In this document: piece by piece, positions 59,190 to 64,000 of the stretch
How the letters are laid out: each line of letters begins with the position of its first letter
How positions within the stretch are numbered: the stretch's first letter is position 1
DNA from: Diphasiastrum complanatum
Taxonomy: Eukaryota > Streptophyta > Lycopodiopsida > Lycopodiales > Lycopodiaceae
Assembly (NCBI GenBank): GCA_029204225.1
Contig: CM055097.1
Coordinates: forward strand, 48,942,052 to 49,006,051
Direction of reading: 5' to 3'
Length of the DNA: 64,000 bases
The notes under the pieces: generated by a model
The model's input: the letters and a program-made list of their open reading frames with translations, nothing else
Database searches by the model: none
What the model was told of the DNA's origin: nothing
Program-made: the position numbers and the translations under genes

Positions 59190-61920
59190 GGTCTCCCTCG
59201 AGGCCTACGTGCAGGAATGGTTGGCTCCTCCTCTGTCTCCGCATCAAGGTCCACTAGCAGGTCAGCCAAGTCATCCCCTGTGCCACCGCTCCCATCTCGT
59301 CATCCTCCTCCGTATCCCCCTCAACCCACTCCTCCTCATAGTCAGCCTCGAGCTCCTCTCTACCCTTCGAGCCCTCATCATTTCCCTCCTCAACCCTATC
59401 CCTTTGCCTCTCTGTCCTCTGCTGTCGTAAAGTCCGTGCGTCAGCCTCTGCCTGTTTGTAGAACTCTCTATGGATCTCATCATCGATCTCTTCCTACGTG
59501 AGTGGTGCCCGAGGAGCAGCAGCTATCGAATCCACCAAGCAACAAGTGTTAGGGTTGCAACCAAAAATAATACATTGTTGTCAAGCAGGTATTTTGCAAT
59601 TCACTGCATATTTCAAAAGTAATTTAATTCGTCAAAGCATAGCGAGAAACAGGGGGTAATGATGTGACTCACCTCGAGCATCTGGCCCTCTCCTCGCAGG
59701 TGCCTTAGCATACAGCCATTGGTGTTCACAAACACCAATTGCCTACACTACTCGATGGATAACTTGTTCCTCTTTTGCGTGTGATACAAGGCCCAGGTGC
59801 TCCAATTCTGCTTGCAAGCTCCTGCTGAACAGTCCTGTGCAAGGACTCTCTCGGCCAATTGCCGCAGGTCAGAGCAGCTGGCGTGCAATGTTAGCCAGCA
59901 TCGGACCTGTTGCCAGAAGAAAAAACATGGCGCGTGTAAGTCCCCTTGATTTCACACACTAGCAATGAATACACTATTGTAGTAACACTGCTACCAAGCG
60001 ATTTCTCACACGTACCTGGTCCAGGTCATACACGCTCCGTGTCTCCACCCATCCCAATGCAGTTCCAAATCGTCCCTCCACTGGGTAGAGCGCCACAAGG
60101 GGTGCAACATGTGGGCTACGACATGTGGATGGGTCAGTGGAAGAAGTCCCATCTGGCCTCCCATATCTCCGAGATCTCATCCTTCCTACAACAGACAAAT
60201 TACGATAATCAGTGCACCGTAGCATAAAAGAAACGCATCAAATTTGAGTGAGAAACAACAAACTAGACACTGAAGAGTCATACCTGTGCTCGTCCAAGGG
60301 TGACGTCATAATCGCCTCGTCGATGCGGTCCATGAACTCGTAAATGAGATCCCCTCACGGTCTACCAGGCACAACACTCTGAAAATGGGTAGAAGGACCA
60401 TGAATATCCTCAGCACCTGTCTAGAACTCATTGCCGAACACAGTGGACCGGAAAAACGCCGCATGTGCGATGTCTCTAAACTCCGCGAAGGCCTTGTTGG
60501 AAACCATCCGCCGCAATGCGTCTTTCACTACTATCAATCGCTCTAGCACCAAGAAGTAAAACACAAAGCGTGTGGGTGCTGGCTTCTTCAGGTTTAGGGT
60601 TGAGAAGGTGTGGAATAGGGCCAACACACACCTCTTCCTGGTGACAAAAGTGACCAGGCGCATGGTCGTAGAAGTGATCTGCAACACATACATTCAGTAA
60701 AAAGTTTAGACAGTAGTTGAGATGTGTTTAGCAGCATCGAACAAGCGTCAAGGAAGAAAGCATAGCAAATGGAAAAAACTATACCTCTCTGATCTATGGA
60801 AGCGCACACGAGTCATGGATGAGCAAGTCTATGCAATGTGCAGCACAGGGTGTCCACACAATGTTGGGGTGCTCTCTCATCATAATCTCGCCCATCTGCT
60901 TGCAGTTCAAAGCGTTGTCGGTGACAACCTGAACCACATGCTCCACCCGATGTCAACAATAACATCTCTAACATGCTCCCATATGAAGTCGGCTGTGATG
61001 GCTCCACACCTCGAGTGAAATCACGCCACGTAGGAATACTGTGCCAAGCGGGCAAGAAACCAAGATATTGATGACGGATCACTGACGAATGTCGTTCCAT
61101 CCATCACTCAATATCGTGCATCCATACCTGCCACAAAACACCCATTAGCCACATGCAAAAGTTGCGCCACCAGTAATAGACAAAGTACTTAACGTCTGCC
61201 AAGCTGAGCGAATGGAACTCAGCTCCCGCGTGATGGTCTCCTCTTCCTTACGAAGCAACCTACCTCGCAGTGCCTCTCGCTTGGGAGGTGTCCATGTAGC
61301 ATCCATGGCCGCCATCCATGCGCAGAACTCCCTGAACACCCAAGTATCAGCAACAGCAAAAGGAATGCCACACTTGTAAAAGAATTGGGCAGCAAGTCGA
61401 GTGCACTGGGTCTGCTGCTCTCTCTACCACTTGCATCGATCAAGGGTTTGTTTTCTGGGCCTAACCCCTCTCTGTTGTATATATGGCGCTCGTGGTCTAG
61501 CATGCCCAATGGATGGCTGATCTGTGGGTGTGTCACTCTCTCTGACAGCACCTGTCGAAGCATGTGGTGCATCTGCTGCTGAAGAGGAGGGATGAGAAGG
61601 ACCCGCTGCCGCTGAACCAACATGCTCATCTGATGCTCGTGCCTCTAAACCAAGCCCTGCTGCTGCGGATGGAATTGAAGGTGCTGTACTAGGCCCTGCA
61701 CCTGTACCATGCTCTGCCCGTGATGTACTAGGCCCTGCACCTATACCATGCCCTGCCCATGATGTACTATGCCCTGCACCTGTACCATCCCCTGCCCATG
61801 ATGTACTAGGCCCTGTACCCGTGGTAGGCCTTGCCTGCCTGCCTGCCTAGCTATTCCTGCTACTTGTCCCTATCTAGAACCCTGTGATGCAGCATCGGGA
61901 CCGTACATACTAGTAGCCAT
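59190..61920 (-). pseudogene. hAT-family transposase (DUF659 / hAT-C type), six exons, with stops
   Basis: Read right to left: start ATG at 61,918-61,920; a 13-residue tandem repeat; basic NLS-like RPRKQTLDRCKW; then LAAQFFYKCGIPFAVADTWVF and REALRGRLL (exon 1). Exon 2 has YGCTILSDGWND and VVQVVTDNALNCKQM, WTPCAAHCIDLLIHD, the DUF659 core. Exon 3 has RFVFYFLVLERLIVVKDALRRMV. Exon 5 has the dimerisation region QNWSTWALYHTQKRNKLS. Exon 6 is a highly acidic tail. Introns with GT-AG borders at 61,128-61,193, 60,679-60,784, 60,186-60,283, 59,907-60,015 and 59,523-59,672 restore phase. Every exon has one or more stops or shifts, so it is dead. Terminal repeats were not found. Confidence 0.9.
61685..61840 (-). 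repeat. 39-bp tandem repeat, four units, inside hAT exon 1
   Basis: Units start TGTACTA(G/T)GCCCTG at 61,685, 61,724, 61,763 and 61,802, exactly 39 bp apart. In the transposase phase they code for 13-residue repeats of the type SWAGHGIGAGPST. The fourth unit is partial and diverged. Confidence 0.92.
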
Positions 61921-63200
61921 TTCTGCATATTCTCATCAGAAATCCTGGCCACAAACTTTTGCATGGTGTAGTTTGGTTGATTTAGACCGTGATTAACAAA
62001 AAGCTAAAGTATTGTTTTTATGATATAAATCCTTGTGAAATATTTGAGAATCACATGATTTGAGTGTGTTTTCTAATAATGGCTCTTTTTTGTTCACACT
62101 TGGAAATCTCAAACATTTCTTCCCAATCGCACAAATTCGTGCAAAAGATTCAACAACTTCAGAAGATATGTTTGTCGACTCAATGAGAGGATACAAAAAA
62201 AAGCAAGGCAAAAGTGAATGGATTTTTTGAAGATCAATTCTTAATTTGGAGACACAATGGTCTGGTGGTTTTACTATAATAAGCAACATATAGTTTTGAG
62301 GGCATTTCACATTGATAAGATTTGAATTTCGACTTGTATCAATTTGTGAATATATCAGAAGTTTTAGTTGAGCGTAATACAAAGAAATCCAAGAACACCT
62401 TAATAATTGAGTATCATAAAATAAAAGAAATAATATCAGGTTTCAGGCTTTAATCTTAGAGAATTGAAGCTTGCACTTGAAGACTGATGTATGAACATGC
62501 ATACTAGATGCTTAAATTGAGTAGCATATTGGGGCTGGTTTGCATAGTAAATTAGAGTATAGCTTGCTAAAAGATTCAATTCTTGGACGATTATAATTCA
62601 TTATAGCTCATATAATCCTAGTCACTAGATGTCAGAAATGATGAACTTCTGCAACTTTGTCGTAGCACGAACAAGACACGAAGGTCGAACGAGAACAATT
62701 CACAACAGTCAATGTGTCTTTGACTCGAAGCATGAACGATTCATGAATCAATCGCAAATCGTAAACACACCTCCAGGACTGCAAACCGCAAAAGGGGCGC
62801 AGAACGAAGACTACGAAAAGAACGAAACAAACAAAGAGAAATCCTTCGCGCTGCCAGCTGGCAGCTCAACGGGCTTCATGCCTAGCTGAAACGAATAGCA
62901 ACGACGGAGACTAACTAACTAGTTGATTAGCGTTAACTAGTCTTGTGATTCTACGTTTAGCTATCTTGTAAACTCTACATAGTGGAGTTATAAACGATCC
63001 TCTCTGGATCATAACCTATATAGAAAAAAGAAGAAGAAGAGAGATAGTGAATACAGAGATCTGTAAGAAACAGAGAGAGACGTAGCGAATAGAGTAAGAA
63101 AGCAAAAATACCATAGCTGTGCATGAAAGTATACCAACGAGCAGAACACAACGAAAGAGCAGAGAGTCAATCCGCCAACGAGCGAGACATTGACGATCTT
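61921..63200. other. No recognised gene
   Basis: AT-rich to 62,620, then CG-richer with CGAAC/ACGAA-rich sequence to 63,200. It includes the palindrome GATTCATGAATC (62,730-62,741). The 129-codon - strand frame at 61,993-62,382 and the 86-codon + strand frame at 62,629-62,889 have no known motifs. Confidence 0.35.
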
Positions 63201-63735
63201 GCGATATTGACAAAGATAGTTGAAACCAGTCGCTCTGATTGGGAAACAAAACTCTTCTCAACTATTTGGGCTTACCGCACCACCCCGAAGAAAGCCACAG
63301 GGTGGGTTACCCCATTCCATCTCGTGTATGGTCAAGAAGCGGTAATGCCAGTCGAGTTCTTAGTACCTTCTCTAAGAGTCATGGAAGCCTTTTCTACAGA
63401 TCTCTGTGAGAAAGCTACATTTGAGTAACAAGTCAAGACCAGGCTATTTACGTTAACCCAATTATGCGAGACAAGACTCATATCTTACCACGCACAACTA
63501 GTTAGCAAAAGACATCAAAAGGCCTGGCATGACCGTCACTTGCGCAACAAGGATTTACACTTAGGTGACCAGGTGCTTCTTTATACATCGAAGAAGTACC
63601 CCAAAAAATTAAAATTCCGAAGTGAGGGACCGTATGTTATCAATAAATTCTTTTCTAATGGTGCAGTCCAGCTGCAAACACTTGACGGAATACTCCTAAA
63701 CACTGTCGTCAACGGTGGTATTACGAGGAGTTGTT
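63200..63735 (+). pseudogene. Ty3/gypsy integrase C-terminal part
   Basis: Frame 63,123-63,428 becomes integrase-like from about 63,205: VETSRSDWETKLFSTIWAYRTTPKKATGW, then TPFHLVYGQEAVMPVEFLVPSLRV. A TAA follows at 63,426-63,428. The similarity continues in phase after it, then in frame 63,540-63,848 with LHLGDQVLLYTSKKYPKKLKFRSEGPYVI and the LDGILLNTVVNG end block. This type (Tat/Athila-like without chromodomain) differs from the 44-51 kb element. It could belong with the gag at 31 kb by family, though not physically. The 5' part of the frame (63,123-63,200) is unrelated sequence. Confidence 0.85.
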
Positions 63736-64000
63736 TTTTGTTGACCCAATTTAACACTTTTTTCCTAGTATATATTTTACATTTTTTTTTCCTTGCTTTG
63801 TTATTCTCTTTTTGCATGCCTATTTTTCTATCCTTTTCTTGTTTATAATTCATGTTTGTACTTATTTACTTTTTGTGCATCTTCTGTTTCTATAAATATC
63901 CATTTGTCATGAATGTTCTAGGTTAACAAATGATAGACTACACCATATGGAGAAGATTTATCACACTTTAGGCCCATCTCATTTCTGTCTGTACGATATC
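63736..64000. other. T-rich sequence at the window edge
   Basis: Pyrimidine-rich 63,740-63,900, nothing recognised. It is probably the 3' untranslated part of the gypsy element. Confidence 0.4.

Noticed and set aside
58727-59501. Frames of 70-160 codons with Pro/Ser or Arg repeats, considered as a gene
   Set aside because: They overlap one another in several phases. 59,190-59,522 is explained by the acidic last exon of the hAT transposase on the - strand.

Overview
The window is nuclear DNA of a land plant, most likely a seed plant. It has spliceosomal introns with GT-AG borders, plant-type Ty1/copia and Ty3/gypsy retrotransposons primed by initiator-Met-like and Asp-like tRNA sites, Helitron and hAT relics, and one recognisable host gene of the plant family CBSX3. 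The species cannot be fixed from the sequence. Long (GA/CT)n and (CA)n microsatellites are unusually frequent.

Layout. 1-38.5 kb is a graveyard of broken retrotransposons. Copia relics lie at 3.1-5.0, 6.3-6.9, 9.1-9.7, 11.8-14.5, 16.8-21.1, 23.2-26.6 and 34.9-35.3 kb, on both strands and often joined at odd points. A 0.5 kb terminal-inverted-repeat element (13,481-13,976) sits between two copia pieces. A Helitron Rep-domain relic is at 21.8 kb. A cluster of LTR pieces with Asp-tRNA-like primer sites (26.6-30.4 kb) leads to a Ty3/gypsy gag gene (31.3-32.3 kb) behind a C-rich leader. Then comes an AT-rich, stop-filled stretch (35.4-38.5 kb). At 39.2-41.1 kb a copia gag/protease relic runs directly into a Helitron PIF1-like helicase relic.

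The centrepiece is the host gene at about 43.0-57.8 kb on the + strand. It is a CBSX3-like mitochondrial CBS-domain-pair protein. A leader exon is followed by five coding exons whose borders splice to an uninterrupted 205-residue protein. The intron between coding exons 1 and 2 is 12.3 kb. It holds a nested pair of LTR elements: a non-autonomous element (44,522-52,282, perfect TTATG target duplication) whose 5' LTR was later invaded by a chromodomain Ty3/gypsy element (44,585-50,967, near-perfect GTCCC duplication). It also holds two head-to-tail LINE copies with (CT)n tails on the - strand (53.8-55.9 kb). All exons on both sides read through, so the gene looks functional despite this load.

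57.3-64 kb contains the 3' flank of the gene, two perfect palindromes at 58.14-58.18 kb, a - strand hAT transposase pseudogene with five inferable introns (59.2-61.9 kb), and a Ty3/gypsy integrase tail at 63.2-63.7 kb that runs towards the window edge.

I found no tRNA, rRNA or CRISPR, and no wholly novel protein system. The most unusual items are the nested insertion inside the giant intron, the small TIR element with internal duplication, the CT-tailed LINE pair, the shared ACCGCAA-rich segments, and a large inverted repeat at 42.3 kb.
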